From Methanosarcina sp. UBA5 (GTDB lineage: Archaea > Halobacteriota > Methanosarcinia > Methanosarcinales > Methanosarcinaceae), in assembly GCF_002505485.1 (NCBI RefSeq), contig NZ_DAVG01000008.1, forward strand, positions 1 through 21,015: 21,015 nt of DNA, in the 5' to 3' direction. The translations under genes and the position numbers were made by a program. Of this stretch, positions 6,094 to 13,252 are shown in pieces; position 1 is the first letter of the stretch; every line of letters starts with the position of its first letter. The notes beneath the pieces are model-generated. The model saw only the letters and a program-made list of their open reading frames with translations, made no database searches and was not told the DNA's origin.

Positions 6094-8354
6094 TTGAAGA
6101 AATAAATTTGAGAGTTGCTGAAGCTTATCATAAGGACGTGGGTAGGGGAATTGCAAGAATTGACACCCGCCTGATGCAGCAGATGGGGCTTGTAAGCGGG
6201 GATATAATTGAGATCTCAGGGAGAGCCAAGACCTACGCAATTGTCTGGCCAAATGTGGAGCGTGAACAGGAAAATCGGATCCGGATCGATGGAAACCTGC
6301 GTAGCAATGCCAAAGTTGGGATTGATGATAGGGTTACAATTCAGAAAGTCCAGGCAAAACACGCCCAGAGAGTTACCCTTGCTCCTTCTCAGCCTGTGAG
6401 ACTTGTTGGAGGGGCTCACTACATTCTCAGAATTATTGAAGGAAGACCCTTGAATAAAGGTCAGCAGATCAGGGTAGAAACTGTAAATAACCCTCTGACT
6501 TTCGTGGTTGCATCTACAAGACCTGCAGGACCTGTTGTTGTTACTAAAGATACTGATATAGTCATTAAGGAAAAATCTGCTGAACAAATCAGGATTCCAG
6601 AAGGCATTTCATATGAGGATATCGGTGGGCTCAGGCGGGAAATTCAGCTTGTCAGGGAAATGATTGAGCTGCCGCTAAGACATCCTGAACTCTTCCAGAA
6701 GCTTGGGATTGAGCCTCCCAAAGGAGTGCTGCTTCATGGGCCACCGGGTACGGGCAAAACACTGATCGCAAAGGCAGTTGCAAGTGAAACCGATGCAAAT
6801 TTCATTACTATTAGCGGCCCTGAAATTGTCTCCAAGTATTACGGAGAAAGCGAGCAGAAGCTCCGTGAGATTTTCGAAGAAGCCGAAAAGGATGCACCGT
6901 CTATCATCTTCATAGATGAGATCGATTCCATCGCCCCTAAGCGTGGTGAAGTCACAGGAGAAATGGAACGCAGGGTAGTTGCCCAGTTGCTCTCCCTCAT
7001 GGACGGGCTAAAGTCCAGAGGTGAGGTAGTTGTAATCGCTGCCACAAACCGCCCGAATTCAATAGATGAAGCTCTCCGCCGCGGTGGAAGATTTGATAGG
7101 GAAATAGAGATAGGAATTCCTGATCGGAACGGTAGGAAGCAGATTCTTCTCATTCATACCAGAGGCATGCCTATTCAGGATGTAAGCCTTAGTGAAATTG
7201 CAGATGTAACTCATGGGTTTGTAGGCGCTGATCTGTCTTCCCTCTGTAAAGAAGCTGCAATGCATGCTCTCAGAAGGATAACTCCCGAAATCGATATCGA
7301 AGAAGAAGAAATTCCACAGGAAATTCTTGATAAGCTCGTAGTCACCAAAGATGATTTCAAGGAAGCCCTGAAGAATATCGAGCCGTCTGCAATGAGGGAA
7401 GTTTATGTTGAGGTTCCGCATGTAGGATGGGCAGATATCGGAGGACTTGAAAATGCAAAGCAGGAACTTATTGAGGCTGTTGAGTGGCCCTTGAAGTATC
7501 CTGAACTCTTCAGCACTATCAGTGTAAAGCCCCCCAGAGGAATATTACTGTTTGGGCCTCCGGGTACGGGTAAAACCTTGCTTGCAAAGGCCATTGCCAG
7601 TGAAAGCGAAGCTAATTTCATCAGCATTAAAGGTCCGGAGCTTCTCAGCAAGTACGTTGGAGAATCCGAGCGTGCGGTTAGGGAAACCTTCAGGAAAGCC
7701 AAACAGGCTGCACCGACGGTTGTCTTCTTTGATGAGATCGATTCAATTGCTCCCCAAAGAAGTTCGGTTTCAGATACGCACGTGTCTGAAAGAGTTGTCA
7801 GTCAGATCCTCACCGAACTGGATGGAATAGAAGAGCTCAAGGACGTGATTATTGTTGCGGCTACAAACCGGCCTGACATGGTAGACCCTGCTCTTCTGAG
7901 ACCTGGCCGCTTTGATAGGCTTATCTATATCAAGCCGCCTGATAACACAAGTAGGGAAAAGATCTTTGAGATCCATACACAGGGAAAACCCCTTGCAGAA
8001 GACGTCAATCTCTCCGAGCTTGCTGATATGACCGAAGGGTATGTGGGTGCGGATATTGAGGGCATTTGCAGGGAGGCTGCGATGCTGGCACTGAGGGAGA
8101 TTGTCACTCCAGGAGTTGGCAGAAAGGAAATCGAGAAGCGGGCAGGAGAAGTCAGGATTTCAAAGAAGCACTTTGAACGTGCAATCCGTCGTGTAAAGCC
8201 TACGACATCCAAGGAAAGTATTGTGGATTACGAACATAGTGCTGAACTCTTTGCAAAATACGCAACTGAATCTGAAGAAGAAGCTCCCGAAGCTGAAGAA
8301 CAGGAAAAAGAAGTCGAACATGAAAGTGTTCCGGGTTTCTTTCAGGCCCAGTAA
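6090..8354 (+). CDS. cdc48: Cdc48/VCP-like AAA+ ATPase
   Basis: 754 residues, the usual length for archaeal Cdc48 (VAT, p97 homologue). The N-domain (about 1-180) is the substrate and adaptor-binding double-psi barrel plus a second small domain. Two AAA+ modules follow. D1 has Walker A GPPGTGKT at 217-224 and Walker B IIFIDEID at 272-279. D2 has Walker A at 489-496 and Walker B VVFFDEID at 544-551. Arginine-finger regions (GGRFDRE; PGRFDRL) and sensor-1 ATNRP motifs occur in both. The hexamer unfolds proteins using ATP and can feed the proteasome. The C-terminal tail is acidic (ESEEEAPEAEEQ) and ends FFQAQ, without a plain HbYX proteasome-docking motif. It overlaps hsr1 by 4 bases (ATGA), so it is co-transcribed with its regulator and presumably heat-induced. 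Confidence 0.97.
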   Translation: MIEEINLRVAEAYHKDVGRGIARIDTRLMQQMGLVSGDIIEISGRAKTYAIVWPNVEREQENRIRIDGNLRSNAKVGIDDRVTIQKVQAKHAQRVTLAPSQPVRLVGGAHYILRIIEGRPLNKGQQIRVETVNNPLTFVVASTRPAGPVVVTKDTDIVIKEKSAEQIRIPEGISYEDIGGLRREIQLVREMIELPLRHPELFQKLGIEPPKGVLLHGPPGTGKTLIAKAVASETDANFITISGPEIVSKYYGESEQKLREIFEEAEKDAPSIIFIDEIDSIAPKRGEVTGEMERRVVAQLLSLMDGLKSRGEVVVIAATNRPNSIDEALRRGGRFDREIEIGIPDRNGRKQILLIHTRGMPIQDVSLSEIADVTHGFVGADLSSLCKEAAMHALRRITPEIDIEEEEIPQEILDKLVVTKDDFKEALKNIEPSAMREVYVEVPHVGWADIGGLENAKQELIEAVEWPLKYPELFSTISVKPPRGILLFGPPGTGKTLLAKAIASESEANFISIKGPELLSKYVGESERAVRETFRKAKQAAPTVVFFDEIDSIAPQRSSVSDTHVSERVVSQILTELDGIEELKDVIIVAATNRPDMVDPALLRPGRFDRLIYIKPPDNTSREKIFEIHTQGKPLAEDVNLSELADMTEGYVGADIEGICREAAMLALREIVTPGVGRKEIEKRAGEVRISKKHFERAIRRVKPTTSKESIVDYEHSAELFAKYATESEEEAPEAEEQEKEVEHESVPGFFQAQ

Positions 8355-8446
8355 GCCCACTTCCTTATAAGCCTGCAAGTCCCGGCTTTTTATAATCAAA
8401 GGTTCAGAAATTCCTGAAAAGAAATAATGACTGATTTACTGGCTGA

Positions 8447-8457
8447 TTTGATATATT
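8447..8457 (+). promoter_or_regulatory. Possible separate promoter for the hsp20 pair
   Basis: TTTGATATATT lies about 65 bp before the first hsp20 start, in the 158-bp gap after cdc48. It would place the start near 8480 and give a leader of about 30 nt. No TAAC-N5-GTTA element is present in this gap, so the hsp20 genes may be read from the hsr1 promoter, from this one, or from both. Confidence 0.3.
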
Positions 8458-8512
8458 CACTTAATAACTTAATAACGAATTACAATGGATAAATTAATAA
8501 CGGGGTAATTAT

Positions 8513-9040
8513 ATGGACAGAGACAGCAAAAAAAGGAGAAATTTTTTCGATGAAATCTTCGGAATCGACCCGGTTGAGGATGTGGACGAAATGTTCGAGC
8601 GCCTTAGCAGGGCAATGGGTATGAGTGCGGAAAACTTCGGGCAGGACCCTTTCATCTACGGTTTTTCCTTAACCCAGAGACCAGGAGAAGAACCTGAAAT
8701 CCGTGAATTCGGAAATATTCCTATGTTTGAACAGACTGAGACCGAAGAAAAGCGTTATCTTGACACAAGAAAACCCCTGATTGATGTACTGGAAACCGAA
8801 GAAACAGTACATGTGATTGCCGAGATTCCGGGCATTGAGAAAGAAAACATCAGACTGAACGCAACTGATTTAATACTTGACATCGAAACAATAGATGGGA
8901 ATCCAAAATATTCCGAACATGTAGAACTGCCCGTAAAGGTGGACCCCCAGAGCGCGAAAGCTACATACAAAAATGGTGTGCTGGAAGTTACCTTTAAGAG
9001 GCTGGAATCCAGTTCCCGAACCTCAATAAATATTGAGTGA
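8513..9040 (+). CDS. hsp20: Small heat-shock protein Hsp20 (copy 1)
   Basis: 175 residues. The alpha-crystallin domain covers about 84-164 and carries the family signature TYKNGVLEVTF (151-161). A C-terminal I-x-I motif (Ile172, Ile174 in SINIE) is the element that docks into neighbouring subunits during oligomer assembly. The long N-terminal arm includes IYGFSLTQRPGEEPEIREFGN (about 48-68), shared with copy 2. Such proteins bind unfolding proteins without ATP and hold them for refolding, complementing Cdc48. ATG 8513 is preceded by GGGG (8502-8505). It follows cdc48 by 158 bp and copy 2 by 54 bp upstream of it, matching the cdc48-hsp20 order of the Archaeoglobus heat-shock operon. Confidence 0.93.
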   Translation: MDRDSKKRRNFFDEIFGIDPVEDVDEMFERLSRAMGMSAENFGQDPFIYGFSLTQRPGEEPEIREFGNIPMFEQTETEEKRYLDTRKPLIDVLETEETVHVIAEIPGIEKENIRLNATDLILDIETIDGNPKYSEHVELPVKVDPQSAKATYKNGVLEVTFKRLESSSRTSINIE

Positions 9041-9094
9041 CTTTCTGGGAATTGCACTGCAGGTGTAACAGCACGAGGAAAAGCAGAGGTAATA

Positions 9095-9592
9095 ATGGTG
9101 GGCACAAGAAAAAGAAAGGATTTCTTTGAAGATTTTGGGTCTGAACTTTTTGATAACCTGGAAGAAATAATCGAAGCCCTCCTGGAAGATATGGGAGAGT
9201 CCGGCCCCTTCGTTTATGGATTTTCTATCATTCGTCGCCCGGGGGAAGATCCCGAACTCCGGGAGTTTGGAAACGTTCCGGATCATTCTGAAGATGAAGA
9301 GAATCTCTTCCCCTCCGAAATAAGAGATCCTTTAATTGATATCTTTGAAAGCGAAGAACTAGTACACGTACTTGCAGAAATTCCGGAAATCGAAAAGGAA
9401 GATCTCCTTCTGCATGCGACTGCTCAAAATCTTGAAATCAGGATACTTGGAGCTTCCGAATACTCGCAGGACATAGAGCTTCCGGCCCGTGTGGATCCTA
9501 AGAGTGCAAAAGCCAGCTATAAAAATGGGGTGCTTGAAGTTACCTTCAGGCGCTGTACCGAAGAAAAACCCGTTGAAATCGAGATTAACTGA
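9095..9592 (+). CDS. hsp20: Small heat-shock protein Hsp20 (copy 2)
   Basis: 165 residues, a tandem paralogue of the preceding gene. It has the same arm motif (VYGFSIIRRPGEDPELREFGN, about 40-60), an alpha-crystallin domain (about 77-153) with SYKNGVLEVTF (141-151) and a C-terminal I-x-I (IEI, within 160-165). It differs in being more acidic and in a shorter N-terminal region, and the sequence between the motifs is well diverged, so the duplication is not recent. GAGGT at 9086-9090 supports ATG 9095. It is probably co-transcribed with copy 1 and ends the heat-shock cluster. The two may form mixed oligomers or serve different substrates; the sequence cannot decide. Confidence 0.92.
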   Translation: MVGTRKRKDFFEDFGSELFDNLEEIIEALLEDMGESGPFVYGFSIIRRPGEDPELREFGNVPDHSEDEENLFPSEIRDPLIDIFESEELVHVLAEIPEIEKEDLLLHATAQNLEIRILGASEYSQDIELPARVDPKSAKASYKNGVLEVTFRRCTEEKPVEIEIN

Positions 9593-10089
9593 TGTCAGAT
9601 TAATATCAACGATGTGGAATATCAATTCAAGAGTCATAGAAAGTAATTGGAAAGCTGTAGGCCAGAAGAATTGGTCTAAAGCTGGATATAACTAATATCA
9701 AAAATAATTAACAGATAGTATGCTAATCCCTTATATTAGAGCAAAACTTGCTTGTTTGTTAATAAAACAAATCTAAATTTTTCAATGCGTACTATTTGTA
9801 TACTTATTTTTCGGTCTAACTCTTTTTATTATTCGGGATTCAGAGATGCAATTTTGAGTTTTTGGTATTTACTTTTTAATTCAATTTCAAGCGTATTACT
9901 GTTCTTCAGCTTCTTCCTTATGTTTCATTTCTGAAAGGAGACTTTCTTAACATAATTAAATCTACACTTAGGAGATCAGGTTGTGTAAAGTCTTCAGGGA
10001 ATGGATCTTTTTATAGGTTTAACTCTACTGGAAAATACTCTAATCCTCCTGTTACTTTACAGAAACCCTCTTTTTTCTTATTTACTCCA
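9593..10089. other. 497-bp gene-free convergent interval
   Basis: Lies between hsp20 copy 2 (+) and a universal stress gene (-). It is AT-rich. A bulged inverted repeat (TGCTAAT 9721-9727 against ATTAG..GCA 9735-9743) followed by T-rich sequence may be the terminator of the heat-shock cluster. A 60-codon frame at 9752-9934 is compositionally poor (Phe/Ser runs, TTG start) and not accepted as a gene. Confidence 0.45.
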
Positions 10090-10548
10090 TCATCGGACAA
10101 CAAGGACCGAAACTTTTGCATTCCTGACAACCTTTTCGGATACACTTCCAATTGCGAATCGCTTGATTCCGCTTTTCCCAAGCGAACCTACCACAATCAT
10201 GTCAACATCATGCTCATCAGCAAAGTCCAAAATCTTTTCTGCAGGATTTCCTTTAAGAACTATAGATTCAGCTTCTAGTCCGGCAGCCGTTGCTTTTTTC
10301 TCAACATAAATATTTGCATCATGACCTTTTTTCTCAAGTTCCTCACATGTATCTATTGTCCATGATTCGTCCATAAGAATCGAATCATAAGAAGTTACAT
10401 CGATGACATACATGGCATAGACCTTTGCTCCACTTTGACACGCAAATTTTACCCCAAGATCAGCTGCTTTTTCAGCGGTTATTGAGCCATCGGTAGCGAT
10501 CAAAATTTGTCTGTACGTTTTATCTTTCATTTTAGTACCTTTTTCCAT
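10090..10548 (-). CDS. Universal stress protein (UspA family), copy 1
   Basis: A single UspA domain of about 152 residues. The N-terminal strand ILIATDGS (about 15-22) and the C-terminal G-2x-G-9x-GS motif (Gly121, Gly124, Gly134-Ser135; VVGSLGKSG and FAIGS) define the ATP-binding type of Usp. These are cytoplasmic dimers linked to stress tolerance, usually of unknown biochemical output. The start is chosen at 10548 because GGTGA (complement of 10554-10558) lies 5 nt upstream. The frame also allows 10560 and 10530 (the latter begins MKDKTYRQ). A second Usp gene lies 210 bp upstream on the same strand. The two differ clearly in the middle region, so they are old paralogues. Confidence 0.92.
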   Translation of the reverse strand: MEKGTKMKDKTYRQILIATDGSITAEKAADLGVKFACQSGAKVYAMYVIDVTSYDSILMDESWTIDTCEELEKKGHDANIYVEKKATAAGLEAESIVLKGNPAEKILDFADEHDVDMIVVGSLGKSGIKRFAIGSVSEKVVRNAKVSVLVVR

Positions 10549-10758
10549 ATTTCTCACCATTTCCAGATTTGCTTTCCCTTTACTCTAAGTTTTAATACTT
10601 TAACAGGCTCATTGCTGTTTGACCACCAGAAATACTAGATACAGATTCATTATTGAACTAAAAAAAGTAATTTCGCTGTAGATTTGTGTAAATTTAAATT
10701 GTATTCAACAAAATCATTTTTCTGAGAAAGTCTTTAATTCCTCTTTTTCGAAAGTTTC

Positions 10759-11208
10759 TCACCTTATAACAAGCACTGGCTTTTTAGAATGCCTAACCAC
10801 GTTTTCGGTTACACTTCCAAGCAGAAATCTCTGAATTCCAGTTTTTCCGAGTGTACCCATAACAATAAGATCAATGTCATTTTTTTCCGCAAAATTGACA
10901 ATCTGATCTGCAGGGTTTCCTTCAAGAATTACAGGCTCTACTGCAACGTTTTCAATTTTTCCTGCAGTCTCGGCATAAGCTGTGGCTTCTCTACCTTGTG
11001 CCTCAAGATGCTCTTTCATTTGCTTTTTCCATTCAATATCTCTTGGATCATGTTGAGTTACAGAAATCTCTCCCGGAGCAATTACATTTACAGCATAAAG
11101 CTTTGCGTTGTTTAACCTTGCAATTTTAACTGCTGAATCAACTGCTTTTCTTGCTAATTCCGAACCGTCAGTTGCAACCATTATATTCCAGAAAATACGA
11201 CTATCCAT
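10759..11208 (-). CDS. Universal stress protein (UspA family), copy 2
   Basis: 149 residues and one Usp domain: IMVATDGSELARKAVDSA near the N-terminus, and the nucleotide-binding G-2x-G-9x-GS at Gly118, Gly121, Gly131-Ser132. The start at 11208 has a strong GGGAGGT on the - strand five bases upstream, stronger than that of copy 1. A TATA-like element lies at 11246-11252. It is divergent from the first DUF1646 transporter gene across a 512-bp interval. Clustering with Usp copy 1, the heat-shock operon and probable ion transporters suggests a stress role, but no specific partner can be named. Confidence 0.93.
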   Translation of the reverse strand: MDSRIFWNIMVATDGSELARKAVDSAVKIARLNNAKLYAVNVIAPGEISVTQHDPRDIEWKKQMKEHLEAQGREATAYAETAGKIENVAVEPVILEGNPADQIVNFAEKNDIDLIVMGTLGKTGIQRFLLGSVTENVVRHSKKPVLVIR

Positions 11209-11245
11209 ACTTGACCTCCCTTATTCTATCTCGTTTTCTATACCA

Positions 11246-11252
11246 TATTATA
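11246..11252 (-). promoter_or_regulatory. TATA box for usp copy 2
   Basis: On the - strand this reads TATAATA within ACTATAATATGG. It predicts a start near 11222, only a few bases before the GGGAGGT ribosome binding site, so the leader would be very short. Confidence 0.4.
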
Positions 11253-11457
11253 GTTCAAGATAAGCTAAAGCTCTTCTGTTAATGGAAATAATTGAAAAGT
11301 ATTGTGCAAATTCTGAAAAATATTGTAAACTTCCGGTTAACGAGATGACTTATCTCTAAATTACCATTAAATAGGCTTGACCGAAAAGCCGAACTTGAAC
11401 GCAAAAATCTTCTCCAAGATGCTCGGTCCTTTTGTAATGCTAACGTTTAACGGAAAG

Positions 11458-11497
11458 AGTTCTTCGAGGGCTTATAAAGCTCTTCGAGGACTATAAT
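11458..11497 (+). repeat. Tandem duplication of a 20-bp element
   Basis: 11458-11477 and 11478-11497 share TCTTCGAGG and a TATA-like tail; 16 of 20 positions agree. It lies about 225 bp upstream of the DUF1646 gene start and could be a double regulator site. Confidence 0.55.
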
Positions 11498-11720
11498 ACA
11501 CAATAACCTACAGTTTTATAATAAACAGTTCTTACAATTAATAATTGTTTGATTACTGTGTTTTGTAAACAGAAAGAACCACTACATATTTCAAGCACTA
11601 ATTCAGTTACTTAGCCCTCAAATGAGTAGGCTATATTCTTTTAGGAATTTAAATTCAATAATTTTTAATTTGGCTTTATAATATGAAAACGGTAGGCAAT
11701 AATCAAGGAGGAAAAATTAA

Positions 11721-12833
11721 ATGGCTCTCGAACTAGGAATTTTAGCTGGATTTTTTTTAATATTCCTAGCCGTATTGCTCAGTCCTTTTAAAGTAAAAAT
11801 AATTGAAGAAAATCTTGAGGTCTTCCTTTTTGTCTGCGGAATTGTAGCAATGACAATTGCAGGTATGGTCGAACTTCCGGGACTAGAAACAGGCTGGAGA
11901 ATGGGAATAATCAAAGAAGCATTGACTTCGCCGTTGAATTCTTTAAATATTCGTGGCATTCCTATAGGAATATTCCAGATAGTACTGATTGTCGGGTTAA
12001 TTATCTATAAATGGCATGAGCCAATTCACAAAGCAATCCGAAAAATGGCCTCGGCGCTTTCTCTTAAGATTATGGCTTTTATCCTTATTGCTGTCCTTGG
12101 TTTATTTTCCAGTGTAATGTCGGCTATTCTTGCGGCAATCATTCTCGTTGAGATGGTTAATGCACTGCCTCTCTCACGAAAATCCAAGATAGACCTGACA
12201 GTTGTTGCATGTTTTTCAATAGGACTTGGCGCTGCACTTACCCCCCTTGGCGAACCTCTTTCGACAATCGCTATCTCAAAACTCTCAGGTGCGCCTTACC
12301 ATGCTGACTTTTACTTCTTATTTAACATGCTGGGTAAATATATACTTCCAGGCATCCTTGTTTACGGTCTTGTTGGCATGTTCTTCCTTGGAAAAGTTGA
12401 TATGAACGACAAGGGAATGAAAGCTGAAGAGTATAACGAGACTTTGAAGGATGTCATAATGAGAGCTGTTAAGGTCTATTTGTTTATCATGGCTCTTACA
12501 TTCCTTGGAGATGGTTTCAAGCCTATTATCTTCGAATACTTTGCACAAATTCCCGCGACAATTCTGTACTGGGTAAATATGGTTTCGGCTATCCTTGATA
12601 ATGCTACCCTGGCAGCAGCTCAAATAGGACCTAATCTTACTGAACTTCAAATAAAGGGTATTCTCATGGGACTTTTGATTGCAGGCGGAATGTTGATCCC
12701 AGGAAATATTCCAAACATCATTTCTGCAGGCAAACTTGGTATAACCAGCAAAGAATGGGCAAGACTTGGAGTACCCATGGGTCTTGTCTCGATGTTTATC
12801 TACTTCTTCATTATCTTTGTGCTTAAACTCTAA
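11721..12833 (+). CDS. DUF1646 family membrane transporter, copy 1 (probable Na+ transporter)
   Basis: 370 residues, almost entirely hydrophobic, about ten membrane spans. Conserved re-entrant-like motifs of the ion-transporter (IT) superfamily are present: GLGAALTPLGEPLS (168-181) in the first half, and SAILDNATLAAAQIG (289-303) and PGNIPNIISAGKLG (327-340) in the second. They resemble the substrate-site hairpins of NhaD/ArsB-type carriers. In bacteria DUF1646 genes lie downstream of Na+-sensing (Na+-I) riboswitches, so Na+ export is the best guess. Start ATG 11721 has AAGGAGG upstream. The downstream neighbour is a close paralogue with its own promoter and a terminator-like hairpin between them, so the two are probably separate transcription units. 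Substrate not proven. Confidence 0.88.
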   Translation: MALELGILAGFFLIFLAVLLSPFKVKIIEENLEVFLFVCGIVAMTIAGMVELPGLETGWRMGIIKEALTSPLNSLNIRGIPIGIFQIVLIVGLIIYKWHEPIHKAIRKMASALSLKIMAFILIAVLGLFSSVMSAILAAIILVEMVNALPLSRKSKIDLTVVACFSIGLGAALTPLGEPLSTIAISKLSGAPYHADFYFLFNMLGKYILPGILVYGLVGMFFLGKVDMNDKGMKAEEYNETLKDVIMRAVKVYLFIMALTFLGDGFKPIIFEYFAQIPATILYWVNMVSAILDNATLAAAQIGPNLTELQIKGILMGLLIAGGMLIPGNIPNIISAGKLGITSKEWARLGVPMGLVSMFIYFFIIFVLKL

Positions 12834-12873
12834 AATTAAAATTTGCTCTTGGTGTAATATATTCAGTTTCAAG

Positions 12874-12911
12874 ATCCAGTGACGAAACCATAGTTAAATC
12901 ACTGGATTTTT
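12874..12911 (+). terminator. Hairpin plus T-run after DUF1646 copy 1
   Basis: ATCCAGTGA (12874-12882) and TCACTGGAT (12899-12907) form a perfect 9-bp stem with a 16-nt loop, followed by TTTT. It lies 41 bp after the stop codon. This is a bacterial-like intrinsic terminator shape; archaea mainly need the U-tract, and longer T-tracts follow at 12955-12974. Confidence 0.55.
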
Positions 12912-12978
12912 GGGTAGAATCTCTATATACCTTCAACTTTGGTAAGCAGTACAAGTTTTTTGTAAGTTTTTTTGTAGC

Positions 12979-13015
12979 TGATCAACGAGATTTTAATTCT
13001 TAATTTCGTCGATTA
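12979..13015 (+). other. Second inverted repeat between the DUF1646 genes
   Basis: TGATCAACGA (12979-12988) pairs with TCGTCGATTA (13006-13015) with one mismatch and one G-U; about four more pairs extend inward to a 9-nt loop. It follows T-tracts, so it may be part of the termination region or an operator for copy 2. Confidence 0.4.
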
Positions 13016-13100
13016 ATATCTTTTATAGAAGTGTAAAACCAGAAGAAAGCTCTGCTTTTTTTCCAAATAGAAGGACATTAAATTGAATTTAAACGTAATA

Positions 13101-13112
13101 AATATATTATAA
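13101..13112 (+). promoter_or_regulatory. Candidate TATA box for DUF1646 copy 2
   Basis: AATATATTATAA predicts a start near 13130 and a leader of about 120 nt. That leader contains a 7-bp stem (CTTGAAT 13153-13159 with ATTCAAG 13168-13174). Confidence 0.4.
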
Positions 13113-13252
13113 AATAGTGTAATTATAGGCTAATAAATCGTAAAGTAGGTCACTTGAATGTCTAAAAATTCAAGACTTTGTAGTATTTAACAGTAAATAA
13201 ATTCCCTCAGATCTTTTACAATCCAAAATTTACCATAAGAGGAAAAAGGTTA

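Larger units (their letters stand above)
11209..11720. other. 512-bp divergent interval between usp and DUF1646 genes
   Basis: No coding frame. It holds the usp copy 2 promoter (left), a 20-bp direct duplication (11458-11497) and TATA-like elements before the transporter (TTTAAATT near 11648; TTTATAATA at 11675-11683, the latter so close that the start would fall on the Shine-Dalgarno). AAGGAGG at 11705-11711 serves the transporter gene. Confidence 0.45.
12834..13252. other. 419-bp interval between the two DUF1646 genes
   Basis: No coding frame. From left to right: a terminator-like hairpin with T-run (12874-12911), two T-tracts in a short direct repeat (about 12953-12974), a second hairpin (12979-13015), a TATA-like element (13101-13112) and a leader hairpin (13153-13174) ahead of copy 2. 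Confidence 0.55.

Noticed and set aside
9672..9688. Copy of the 25-bp repeat (ATTGGTCTAAA) downstream of hsp20
   Set aside because: Only 11 bases match and the rest of the unit is absent.
9752..9934. 60-codon frame with hydrophobic C-terminus after the hsp20 genes
   Set aside because: TTG start without ribosome binding site, Phe/Ser-rich translation as expected of T-rich intergenic DNA.
11504..11516. Second HSR1 site, TAAC-N5-GTTT
   Set aside because: One mismatch in the core; several such near-matches are expected by chance in a window this size, and the neighbours are not the heat-shock operon.
12318..12872. 184-codon frame on the - strand
   Set aside because: Mirror frame of the DUF1646 copy 1 gene; composition rich in His, Ser and Lys with no motif.
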